This document shows, one piece after another, positions 1-5,145 of a stretch of 5,145 bases of DNA. The DNA comes from an uncultured Oscillibacter sp. (GTDB lineage Bacteria; Bacillota; Clostridia; Oscillospirales; Oscillospiraceae). The number at the start of each line of letters is the position of its first letter. Position 1 is the stretch's first letter. A program made the position numbers and the translations under genes. A model generated the notes under the pieces. That model made no database searches, was not told the origin of the DNA, and saw nothing but the letters and a program-made list of their open reading frames with translations. Where the stretch lies: the NCBI GenBank assembly GCA_937884915.1, contig CALAAN010000289.1, positions 1 through 5,145 on the forward strand, read 5' to 3'.

Positions 1-1190
1 GCGATCTCCTTCATGTCCTCTTCCTTCAGGCCGCGGGTGGTGGCAGCGGGGGTGCCGACGCGGATACCGGAGGTGACGAACGGCTTCTCGGGGTCGTTGG
101 GGATGGCGTTCTTGTTGACGGTGATGAAGCACTCGTCAAGGCGGCGCTCGATCTCCTTACCGGTGATGTTGAAGTTGCGGACGTCGACGAGCATGAGGTG
201 GTTGTCGGTGCCGCCGGAAACCAGACGGAAGCCTTCCTTCATGAGGCCGTCGGCAAGAACGGCAGCGTTCTTGACGACCTGCTCGCCGTAGGCCTTGAAC
301 TCGGGCTTGAGCGCCTCGCCGAAGCAGATGGCCTTGGAGGCGATGATGTGCTCGAGCGGACCGCCCTGGGTGCCGGGGAAGACAGCGGAGTCGATCTTCT
401 TGGCGAGGTTGATGGTCTCCATCTCGCCGGTCTCGATGTTCTTCTTGGTGATCTCGTTCTTGCAGAGGATCAGACCGCCGCGGGGACCGCGCAGGGTCTT
501 GTGGGTGGTGGAGGTGACCACGTCGGCATAGGGCACGGGGTTCATGTGCACGCCCGCGGCGACAAGACCGGCGATGTGCGCCATATCGACCATGAAGAAA
601 GCACCGACGGAATCAGCGATCTCGCGGAACTTGGCGAAGTCGATCTTGCGGGGATAGGCAGAAGCGCCGGCAAGGATCATCTTGGGCTTGCACTCCTGCG
701 CGATGCGGTAGACCTCATCGTAGTCGATCATTTCGGTTTCATCGTTGAGGGAGTAGGGAACCTGATGGAAGTACTGGCCGGAGATGTTGACCGGGCTGCC
801 GTGGGACAGGTGGCCGCCGTGGGCGAGGTTCATGCCCATGAAGGTGTCGCCGGGCTGCATCATGGCCTTGAACGCGGCCAGGTTGGCGGAAGCGCCGGAG
901 TGGGGCTGGACGTTGGCGTGCTCAGCGCCGAACAGCTTGCAGGCGCGCTGACGGGCGATCTCTTCGGTCTCGTCGACGCAGTAGCAGCCGCCGTAGTAGC
1001 GCTTGCCGGGATAGCCCTCGGCGTACTTGTTGGTAAGGCAGGTGCCCATAGCCATCATGACAGCCGGGGAGACGATGTTTTCGGAGGCGATCAGCTCGAT
1101 GTTGCGCTGCTCGCGGTGATACTCCTTCTCAATAGTGGCGCCGACTTCGGGGTCATACTGGGACAGGAATTCCATGGTTTCTTTGATCAT
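1..1190 (-). CDS. glyA: Serine hydroxymethyltransferase (GlyA), C-terminus cut by window edge
   Basis: This cytosolic PLP enzyme converts serine and THF to glycine and 5,10-methylene-THF, the main entry of one-carbon units. The minus-strand frame is open for 396 codons and runs off the left edge. Family members are about 410-420 residues, so only some 15-25 are missing. Family signatures appear in order: ELIASEN (32-38), LTNKYAEGYPGKRYYGG (52-68), the LAHGGHLSHG region (122-131), VDMAHIAGL (D202 and H205, the PLP ring contacts), and TSTTHKTLRGPRGG with the Schiff-base lysine at K231. GTPAATTRG lies near the visible end. The ATG start at 1190 is preceded by AGAGGAGG (1201-1208), and the N-terminus aligns with the family. 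The gene is divergent from folT. The product is intact as far as seen, and I am very sure of the identity. Confidence 0.97.
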   Translation of the reverse strand, partial: MIKETMEFLSQYDPEVGATIEKEYHREQRNIELIASENIVSPAVMMAMGTCLTNKYAEGYPGKRYYGGCYCVDETEEIARQRACKLFGAEHANVQPHSGASANLAAFKAMMQPGDTFMGMNLAHGGHLSHGSPVNISGQYFHQVPYSLNDETEMIDYDEVYRIAQECKPKMILAGASAYPRKIDFAKFREIADSVGAFFMVDMAHIAGLVAAGVHMNPVPYADVVTSTTHKTLRGPRGGLILCKNEITKKNIETGEMETINLAKKIDSAVFPGTQGGPLEHIIASKAICFGEALKPEFKAYGEQVVKNAAVLADGLMKEGFRLVSGGTDNHLMLVDVRNFNITGKEIERRLDECFITVNKNAIPNDPEKPFVTSGIRVGTPAATTRGLKEEDMKEI

Positions 1191-1277
1191 GGTGCGTGTT
1201 CCTCCTCTGATTTTTCAGTCGATTGATCTATGACCGGCGGATAAGCCAAAATGTGCGGACCTGCGCCGGTTCTCTCA
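1191..1277 (-). promoter_or_regulatory. glyA 5' leader with a 7-bp hairpin
   Basis: This is the roughly 87-nt untranslated leader inferred from the glyA promoter. On the minus strand ACCGGCG (1270-1264) can pair perfectly with CGCCGGT (1239-1233) across a 24-nt loop. There is no T-run after it, so it is not a terminator. The glyA ribosome-binding site lies outside the stem. I do not recognise a riboswitch class. A ZTP (pfl) aptamer was considered because glyA is a known target, but its conserved purine-rich core is missing. The hairpin may affect mRNA stability or may be chance in GC-rich DNA. Confidence 0.4.
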
Positions 1278-1283
1278 CACCTT

Positions 1284-1313
1284 AGAATAGCAAAGAAAGT
1301 AAGGCCCTGTCAA
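1284..1313 (-). promoter_or_regulatory. Sigma-A-type promoter of glyA
   Basis: On the minus strand a perfect -35 TTGACA (plus-strand 1308-1313) is followed, after an 18-bp spacer, by TATTCT (1284-1289), a 4-of-6 match to the -10 consensus. Transcription would start near 1277, about 87 nt before the glyA ATG. The element sits in an AT-richer patch and points the right way. Confidence 0.7.
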
Positions 1314-1406
1314 GGAAAACTCGGCCCTGCGGGGACTGAATTTATTAGGGAAAAGAAAGAATTCACCTTAAAAACGTAAAAGTGTGCCAAAAGGGTCGAA
1401 AAGGGA

Positions 1407-1435
1407 TTGACGCGCGTTGTGCAGTCTGCTATGCT
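1407..1435 (+). promoter_or_regulatory. Sigma-A-type promoter of the folT leader
   Basis: TTGACG (1407-1412) and TATGCT (1430-1435) are separated by exactly 17 bp. The predicted start, near 1442, lies about 35 nt before the THF aptamer and about 300 nt before the folT start codon. That is the right place for a riboswitch-controlled transcript. It is divergent from the glyA promoter, with about 93 bp between the two -35 boxes. I see no obvious shared operator between them. Confidence 0.65.
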
Positions 1436-1475
1436 GTGCCTGCATGAAGTTCAAATTTTGAAGAGTTTTATGCAT

Positions 1476-1590
1476 CGGCAGAGTAGGAAACCATGTGTTT
1501 ACGCGAAGAGCGAATAGTGCCGTCGGGATGGGAAGTTGCCCGCGGACGAAAAACCCATGGTTTGCAGTATGGTTTCCGCATCCGCTTGCC
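1476..1590 (+). ncRNA. Tetrahydrofolate (THF) riboswitch aptamer
   Basis: The RNA has the THF-riboswitch layout. P1 is GGCAG (1477-1481) with UUGCC (1586-1590), with one G-U pair. The 5' strand runs into the conserved AGUAG (1482-1486). P2 is a perfect 9-bp helix, GGAAACCAU (1486-1494) with AUGGUUUCC (1569-1577). The apical part carries the conserved GGGAUG (1525-1530). The 3' strand carries the conserved GCAUCCGC (1578-1585). GGAUG (1526-1530) can pair with CAUCC (1579-1583), which is the known L3-J2/1 pseudoknot of this class. The class binds reduced folates and controls folate transport and synthesis genes in Firmicutes. I could not align the middle helices well, and at about 115 nt the aptamer is somewhat longer than the typical 90-100 nt. 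The downstream terminator and the transporter gene fit the call. Confidence 0.85.
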
Positions 1591-1614
1591 ACTCAGAAGA
1601 GAGTTTAAGTGAGG

Positions 1615-1666
1615 CCTCTCCTCCGCGTGGTTCCTGCCATCCGGAGGGAGAGGTGTTTTCTTTTTT
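1615..1666 (+). terminator. Intrinsic terminator, expression platform of the THF riboswitch
   Basis: CCTCTCCTCCG (1615-1625) pairs with CGGAGGGAGAGG (1642-1653), leaving one bulged G. A T-rich tract TTTTCTTTTTT (1656-1666) follows almost at once. It lies 25 nt after the aptamer and 73 nt before the folT start, so it can only act as a leader attenuator. A possible antiterminator pairs GAGAG (1599-1603) with CTCTC (1616-1620), which would break the 5' arm. Inference: ligand-bound aptamer favours termination. The sequence does not prove the direction of the switch. Confidence 0.8.
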
Positions 1667-1739
1667 CACCGGATCAAGCCGTTCCGCGCGGCACCGTAGC
1701 CGCGGGAAAATCTTTTTGATGAAAAAGGAGGTCCTCACA

Positions 1740-2378
1740 ATGTCCCTTCAGATCGAAGCGCTTTCCCCTATCATGTGGACGATCATCATCGCGGTCGCCC
1801 TCGTGCTCATTGCCGCGGTGGTCTTCACGTGGAAGTCCTCGGCCATGTCCACGCGCAAAATGGTCACCATCGCCATGCTGACCGCTGTTTATGTGGTGCT
1901 GAACTTTGCCGGCACGGTGCGTCTTGGCTGGATCAACATCTCCGTCGCGTCGCTGCCAGTCATCGTGGGCGCAATGCTCTACGGTCCGGTCGGCGGCCTG
2001 CTCGTCGGTCTTCTCGGCGCGTTCATGGGTCAGCTTCTCACCTATGGCGTGACCGCGACCACGATCCTGTGGATCCTGCCGCAGGCAGCGCGCGGCCTGC
2101 TTGTCGGCGTGTATGCCAAGCACTGCGGCTACAAGTTCTCCAGCGGTCAGCTCACGCTTGCGCTGATCGGCACGGCGCTGGTCGTGACGGCGCTCAACAC
2201 GGGAGCGATGTATATCGACAGTGTGATCTACAACTATTACAGCTACGCCTATGTTTTCGGCGGCCTGGTGGTGCGTATTATCTCCGGCGCTGCTACGGCG
2301 GTGCTGATGGTGTTCGTGGCTCCGCCTGTCGTGAACCTGCTGAACCGCTCGCTCGACACGGTGCGCACGGCGCAATAA
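1740..2378 (+). CDS. folT: ECF transporter S component, probable folate-specific FolT
   Basis: This 212-residue membrane protein would be the substrate-binding subunit of an energy-coupling-factor vitamin importer. It would need the shared EcfA/A'/T module, which is not in this window. It has hydrophobic stretches at about 10-31, 41-60, 65-82, 84-103, 107-126, 137-160 and 168-200. After the first come S-component features: a TRKMVTIAMLTAV helix start (38-50), ISVASLPVIVGAMLYGPVGG (67-86) and QAARGLLVG (115-123). These resemble the FolT family. The ATG at 1740 is chosen because AAAGGAGG (1725-1731) lies 8 nt upstream. An in-frame ATG at 1719 overlaps that site badly. Folate specificity is inferred mainly from the THF riboswitch and the divergent glyA; S-component sequence alone is weak evidence for ligand. 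The N-terminal hydrophobic segment before TRKM is extra compared with the usual six-helix S fold. Confidence 0.85.
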   Translation: MSLQIEALSPIMWTIIIAVALVLIAAVVFTWKSSAMSTRKMVTIAMLTAVYVVLNFAGTVRLGWINISVASLPVIVGAMLYGPVGGLLVGLLGAFMGQLLTYGVTATTILWILPQAARGLLVGVYAKHCGYKFSSGQLTLALIGTALVVTALNTGAMYIDSVIYNYYSYAYVFGGLVVRIISGAATAVLMVFVAPPVVNLLNRSLDTVRTAQ

Positions 2379-2387
2379 AAAAATATT

Positions 2388-2430
2388 CAAAAAAGAGGGA
2401 CGCAGTTGAAAACTGCGTCCCTCTTTTTTG
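2388..2430. terminator. Bidirectional intrinsic terminator between folT and the converging operon
   Basis: A 20-bp perfect inverted repeat (2388-2407 and 2411-2430) closes on a GAA loop, or a five-base TGAAA loop with one pair fewer. Its outer part is six A-T pairs, so both strands end in T6. On the minus strand further T-rich sequence follows (plus-strand 2377-2387). It begins 10 nt after the folT stop. It can end folT on the plus strand and the rsmI-methyltransferase transcript on the minus strand. Confidence 0.9.
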
Positions 2431-2602
2431 AGACCATCGAAGAAGAGGCGCAGCCACTTCTTCGAGAAAAATTCGCTGCGTTTCGTGCCTCGCGAGGCTC
2501 GACACGCACTCCGCGCAAAGAGTAAATCGCCACGCACGTGTCGCGGCGATTTACGAATCAAGATCATTTCGCGTCTGCGGACGCGAAAGTCTGCGACGCT
2601 TT
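2431..2602. repeat. Gene-free spacer with four consecutive inverted repeats, possible dispersed palindromic element
   Basis: No gene is supported here. The stretch holds four separate dyads. TCGAAGAAG (2437-2445) pairs with CTTCTTCGA (2457-2465). A 12-bp perfect palindrome GCCTCGCGAGGC lies at 2487-2498. GTAAATCGCC (2522-2531) pairs with GGCGATTTAC (2545-2554). TTTCGCGTC (2567-2575) pairs with GACGCGAAA (2580-2588) around TGCG. None is followed by a T-run in either direction, so they are poor terminators. Dense, back-to-back dyads between convergent genes resemble REP/MITE-like intergenic elements, but copy number cannot be judged from one window. Confidence 0.5.
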
Positions 2603-3754
2603 TTAGTGCTGATCGTTTTCAATAAGCGACAATAGGGTCTGGTCGAAGCCGTATTGGTCGCGGAGGCGGCGGGTTTCGGCGAGTTTTTTGGTGCCGCGGC
2701 GAGCAGTGCGATGGCAGCGGAGCATCAGATTTTTCGGCGAGTGGGCGAAGTCAATGAACTCGATGACATCGACGTCGTAGCCTTCGTCCTCCAGGACCGC
2801 TGCGCGGATGGCGTCGGTCAGAAGCGCCGAGAAACGCTCCTGAAACAGCCCGTGGGAGAGCAGAATATCGAAATCGCCGCCCTTTTGGATGGTCTTGTTG
2901 ACCTCGTGCTGACAGCAGGGAACGGAGAAGACGTGCTCGACGCCGCGGGAGATGGCGTAGTGCAGGGCGTAGTCGGTCGCGACGTCGCAGGCATGGAGCG
3001 TGACGAGCATGTCGATGTGCTCGTCGTAGAGCACGTCGCGCGTGACATCGGCGACGACGAAGTGGAGATCCGTATAGCCGTAGCGCGCGGCGACCTCATT
3101 GCAGTGCTCGACGACGTCTTCTTTTAGGTCATAGCCGATGATCTTCGCGCGCACACCGCGCTTGACGGCGAAATAGTAGTACAGCACGAACGTGAGGTAC
3201 GATTTGCCGCAGCCAAAGTCCAAAATTGTGATCTCATCGCGGCCGTAGGCGCGGAACGCGTCGTCCACGAGCTCGATGAAGCGGTTGATCTGCTTGTATT
3301 TGTCGTACTTTGCCTTGACGATCTTGAAGTCCGGCGTGAACACGCCGAGGTCGACGAGGGCGGGGATATTCTCGCCCTCCTGCAGAATGTACTCCTTCTT
3401 GCGGTTGTGCGAGGCGGTCACGGCGGCGCGGGCGGCACCGGATTTGGCCGTACACTTGTACGCGCCGTTCGTCTTGCGGACGTATTGGCGCGTCTCCGTC
3501 TCGGTGCAGAGCGTGACGGAGCGGAACAGGCCGTCGAGCTCCTGCTCGAACGTTTCGAGCAGTGCGCCGCGCGCGACGTTGCGGTGCGCGACCTTCTGCC
3601 CCTGCTGGTATTCAAGCTGGAAAAAGGCTTTTCCACGCAGTTTCAGGGGCCGGACGGTGACGCGCGAGTGCCCGATGCGCGCGACCGGCTCGGCGAGGAC
3701 GAGCTTGGTGAGCGTGTCGAGCCGCTCGGAGAGGTCGGTCAAGACAATGCTCAT
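2603..3754 (-). CDS. Class I SAM-dependent methyltransferase, Methyltransf_32-like, substrate unknown
   Basis: This is a 383-residue predicted soluble protein with a Rossmann-type methyltransferase core in its second half. SAM-binding motif I is ILDFGCGKS (177-185), the acidic ribose-binding position is probably D209 in GYDL, and VADV (234-237) follows. LHACD (253-257) and VPCCQHE (278-284), with the paired cysteines, are typical of the Methyltransf_32 group that also contains METTL25-type proteins. HSPKNLMLR (338-346) lies near the C-terminus. The first 170 or so residues are a separate, basic region that I do not recognise; they could bind RNA. The ATG at 3754 overlaps the rsmI stop as ATGA, implying translational coupling. 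No separate promoter is seen. The pairing with rsmI suggests an RNA substrate, but that is inference and no gene symbol is justified. Confidence 0.85.
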   Translation of the reverse strand: MSIVLTDLSERLDTLTKLVLAEPVARIGHSRVTVRPLKLRGKAFFQLEYQQGQKVAHRNVARGALLETFEQELDGLFRSVTLCTETETRQYVRKTNGAYKCTAKSGAARAAVTASHNRKKEYILQEGENIPALVDLGVFTPDFKIVKAKYDKYKQINRFIELVDDAFRAYGRDEITILDFGCGKSYLTFVLYYYFAVKRGVRAKIIGYDLKEDVVEHCNEVAARYGYTDLHFVVADVTRDVLYDEHIDMLVTLHACDVATDYALHYAISRGVEHVFSVPCCQHEVNKTIQKGGDFDILLSHGLFQERFSALLTDAIRAAVLEDEGYDVDVIEFIDFAHSPKNLMLRCHRTARRGTKKLAETRRLRDQYGFDQTLLSLIENDQH

Positions 3755-4635
3755 GCGCCGAACCTCTCTTTGAGCGCAAGGTGCGCGGCGTACAGCTCGT
3801 TTTTACTGTAGGTGTTGTTTTCGTCCTTGAGGAGCAGCTTGATGGCCTCCTTGGCCGTGCAGTCGTTTTGCACCATGCAGTCGACGAGCAGCGCCTCGGG
3901 CGAGGTGATGTGCTCGACCTCGCGCAGGCGGTAGCCGTCGCAGACCTCGACAATGAGGGCGTATTCGCCCTTTTCGTATGTCTCCTTCGCAATGAGCTGG
4001 TCCTTGACCTCGGCGGGCGTGCCGCGGAAGGTCATCTCGTGGAGCTTCGTCATGTCGTTGCAGAGGCAGAGCTTGAGCTGCGCGTTTTCCTCGATGAAAA
4101 AGTCGATGACGCTCATGATGCGCTTGGGAGACTCGTAAAAGGCGTAGGTCGCGGTGTCGCCCTTGCGCATCATCATCAGCACGCGGCGGCGGTCCGCCGT
4201 CTCGCGCGGGAAGAAGCCGTAGAAGAAAAAGGTCGAGAGGTCAAAGCCCGAAATCGACAGCGCGTTGACCGCGGCGCAGCAGCCGGGCACGCCGACGACG
4301 CGGATGCCGTTTTCGACCGCCGCGCGGATGAGCTCGTTGCCGGGGTCGGAGATGCAGGGCGTGCCCGCGTCGGTGATGACGGCGATGTCCTTGCCGGAGG
4401 CGAGCTGCTCGATGAACCACTTGGCCTTGCCGTATTCGTTGAACTTGTGGTTGGCGCTCAGGCTGTTGCCGCGGATGCCGAGCTTGTTGAGCAGCACCAC
4501 GCTGCGGCGGGTGTCCTCGGCGGCGATGATGTCGGCGGCGGACAGAATTTCGCGCCCGCGCTCGGACATGTCGCGCGAGTTGCCGATGGGCGTTGCGACG
4601 ATATAAAGGGTGCCGGTGGTCTTCTGCTCGTCCAT
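3751..4635 (-). CDS. rsmI: 16S rRNA (cytidine(1402)-2'-O)-methyltransferase RsmI
   Basis: RsmI uses SAM to methylate the ribose 2'-OH of C1402 in the 16S rRNA decoding centre. The 294-residue product is near the usual length of 280-290. Tetrapyrrole-methylase-fold motifs occur in order: LYIVATPIGN (10-19), AEDTR (39-43), TDAGTP (88-93) with SDPG (96-99), VPGCCAAVNAL (116-126), FYGFFPR (138-144) and YAFYESPKR (164-172). The C-terminal part from about 250 looks like the small helical RsmI domain. The usual RELTK-type segment reads NDMTK (193-197), a variation. The ATG at 4635 is chosen because GGAGG (4641-4645) is 5 nt upstream and the family motif starts 10 residues in. The frame stays open to 4791, but that extension crosses the promoter. 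It is the first gene of a two-gene operon with the methyltransferase downstream. Confidence 0.95.
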   Translation of the reverse strand: MDEQKTTGTLYIVATPIGNSRDMSERGREILSAADIIAAEDTRRSVVLLNKLGIRGNSLSANHKFNEYGKAKWFIEQLASGKDIAVITDAGTPCISDPGNELIRAAVENGIRVVGVPGCCAAVNALSISGFDLSTFFFYGFFPRETADRRRVLMMMRKGDTATYAFYESPKRIMSVIDFFIEENAQLKLCLCNDMTKLHEMTFRGTPAEVKDQLIAKETYEKGEYALIVEVCDGYRLREVEHITSPEALLVDCMVQNDCTAKEAIKLLLKDENNTYSKNELYAAHLALKERFGA

Positions 4636-4674
4636 AAGATCCTCCAAAAAGCAAAAATTTCTCATTATGCTGAC

Positions 4675-4703
4675 AGTATAGCCTATTTTCGCCCACTTGG
4701 CAA
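4675..4703 (-). promoter_or_regulatory. Sigma-A-type promoter of the rsmI operon
   Basis: On the minus strand TTGCCA (plus-strand 4698-4703) and TATACT (4675-4680) are separated by exactly 17 bp. The predicted start near 4668 gives a leader of about 33 nt, too short for a riboswitch. The orientation and the AT-rich -10 region fit rsmI and its coupled downstream gene. Confidence 0.7.
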
Positions 4704-4729
4704 GGCGGGAGAAACGGCGGGATTTGCGA

Positions 4730-4757
4730 TTGCTTTTTGCCGCGGGCAGGATATAAT
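4730..4757 (+). promoter_or_regulatory. Sigma-A-type promoter of the S41 protease gene
   Basis: A consensus -10 TATAAT (4752-4757) lies 16 bp after a weak -35 TTGCTT (4730-4735, only TTG matching well). The predicted start is near 4764, about 26 nt before the ATG. It is back-to-back with the rsmI promoter, with 26 bp between the -35 boxes. The weak -35 may mean that an activator is needed. Confidence 0.6.
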
Positions 4758-4789
4758 GGAGAAAACTGCCGAACAAAGGAGAATCGGGC

Positions 4790-5145
4790 ATGAAAAAGAA
4801 ACTGTTCCGCCTGGGCGCGCTCTGCTGCGCCGCGGCGATGACGATAACGACTTCTGCGCAGGCGCTGAGCGTGGAGGAGGCCTACGACATTTTGCAGCGC
4901 AGCTATGTCGACAAGCTGCCGCGCGCCGCGCAGGACGCGAGCTCGCTTGACGAACTCTTTTCCTACACGGACGACTACACCTGCTATATGACGCAGGAGG
5001 AATATCAGGCGTTTTTGCAGAGCGTGGAAGGCGATGTGAGCTTTGCCGGCATCGGCGCGGAGATCACCTACGTCCCCGAGGGCATCCGCATTGTCTCCGT
5101 CCTCAAGGGCGGCGGCGCGGAGAAGGCGGGCCTTACCGCAGGTGA
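4790..5145 (+). CDS. Exported S41-family C-terminal processing protease, N-terminal part only
   Basis: The first 118 residues are visible and the gene runs off the right edge. Residues 1-25 are a Sec signal peptide: KKK, a hydrophobic core, and a likely cleavage after SAQA. The two cysteines at 12-13 do not form a convincing lipobox. Then come the N-terminal helical segment VEEAYDILQRSYVD (28-41) and a DDYTCYMTQEEYQAFLQ segment (61-77), equivalent to the family's 'D-PYT-YL---E' stretch. After these the start of a PDZ domain is visible with GIGAEI (88-93) and a GGGAEKAGL segment (107-115). The pattern is that of CtpA/CtpB-type serine peptidases, which cut extracytoplasmic proteins with a Ser-Lys dyad. 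The catalytic region lies beyond the window, so activity cannot be checked. GGAG (4778-4781) is 8 nt before the ATG. Confidence 0.85.
   Translation, partial: MKKKLFRLGALCCAAAMTITTSAQALSVEEAYDILQRSYVDKLPRAAQDASSLDELFSYTDDYTCYMTQEEYQAFLQSVEGDVSFAGIGAEITYVPEGIRIVSVLKGGGAEKAGLTAG

Noticed and set aside
198..1226. Long plus-strand open frame opposite glyA
   Set aside because: It is the antisense shadow of a well-conserved gene in GC-rich DNA, with Val/Leu/Gly/Ala/Asp-rich composition and no recognisable domain.
1191..1280. ZTP (pfl) riboswitch in the glyA leader
   Set aside because: glyA is a known target and a GGCG/CGCC pairing is present, but the conserved purine-rich core and the full 3' motif of the class are missing and the element is too short.
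1590..1660. T-box antiterminator in the folT leader
   Set aside because: CGTGGTTCCTGCC superficially recalls the T-box sequence but lacks the conserved UGGNACC core and sits in the loop of the terminator; the aptamer upstream fits a THF riboswitch instead.
1684..1717. Second small hairpin (CCGCG/CGCGG) with a short T-run before the folT start
   Set aside because: The stem is only 5 bp with a 12-nt loop, and the T-run is separated from it by several bases; too weak to call a terminator.
1620..1731. Pairing of CCTCC in the terminator arm (1620-1624) with the folT ribosome-binding site (1727-1731)
   Set aside because: Only five base pairs over a long distance, and the terminator arm has a far better partner; likely chance.
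1536..1739. Upstream start that would extend the folT protein by 68 residues
   Set aside because: The extension would translate through the riboswitch and terminator, has low-complexity composition, and the 1740 start has the proper ribosome-binding site.
1674..2567. Minus-strand open frame of 297 codons opposite folT and the palindrome cluster
   Set aside because: It is Arg/His/Asp-rich antisense, runs through the bidirectional terminator and repeat region, and has no ribosome-binding site or domain.
4636..4791. Upstream start that would extend RsmI by 52 residues
   Set aside because: It crosses the rsmI promoter and leader; the family motif begins 10 residues after the 4635 start, which has a good ribosome-binding site.
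3781..4950. 389-codon plus-strand open frame opposite rsmI
   Set aside because: It is antisense to rsmI, with shadow-like Ala/Val/Asp/Glu/Leu composition, and it overlaps the protease gene in another frame.

Overview
This window looks like chromosomal housekeeping DNA from a GC-rich member of the Clostridia, most likely an Oscillospiraceae/Ruminococcaceae-type gut anaerobe. The lineage is inferred from strong GGAGG ribosome-binding sites, sigma-A-type promoters, an ECF vitamin-transporter S component, a tetrahydrofolate (THF) riboswitch of the kind known in Firmicutes, and the GC-rich style of the genes. The species cannot be fixed from the sequence.

Layout. Positions 1-1190 (minus strand) hold most of glyA, serine hydroxymethyltransferase, whose C-terminus is cut by the window edge. 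Positions 1191-1739 are non-coding but busy. They hold the glyA leader with a short hairpin, the glyA promoter, a divergent promoter on the plus strand, a THF riboswitch (about 1476-1590) and its intrinsic terminator (1615-1666). These lead into a plus-strand ECF S-component gene (1740-2378), which I call folT. A 20-bp hairpin with T-runs on both strands (2388-2430) ends folT and probably also the converging minus-strand operon. A gene-free stretch (2431-2602) carries four consecutive inverted repeats and may be a dispersed repeat element.

Positions 2603-4635 (minus strand) are a two-gene operon: rsmI (16S rRNA C1402 2'-O-methyltransferase) followed, with a 4-base ATGA overlap, by a class I SAM-dependent methyltransferase of unknown substrate. 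From 4790 on the plus strand starts an exported S41-family (CtpA-like) protease with a signal peptide and the beginning of a PDZ domain. It runs off the window. Its promoter is back-to-back with that of rsmI.

How the parts fit. glyA makes 5,10-methylene-THF from THF and serine, and the divergent riboswitch-controlled transporter probably imports folate. The left half is therefore a small folate/one-carbon locus in which a reduced-folate-sensing RNA would shut off folate uptake when the pool is full. The right half is RNA modification plus cell-envelope proteolysis, with no evident functional link to the left half. I found no CRISPR array, mobile element, tRNA, rRNA or defence system, and nothing that amounts to a new multi-gene system. 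The most informative non-coding element is the THF riboswitch.
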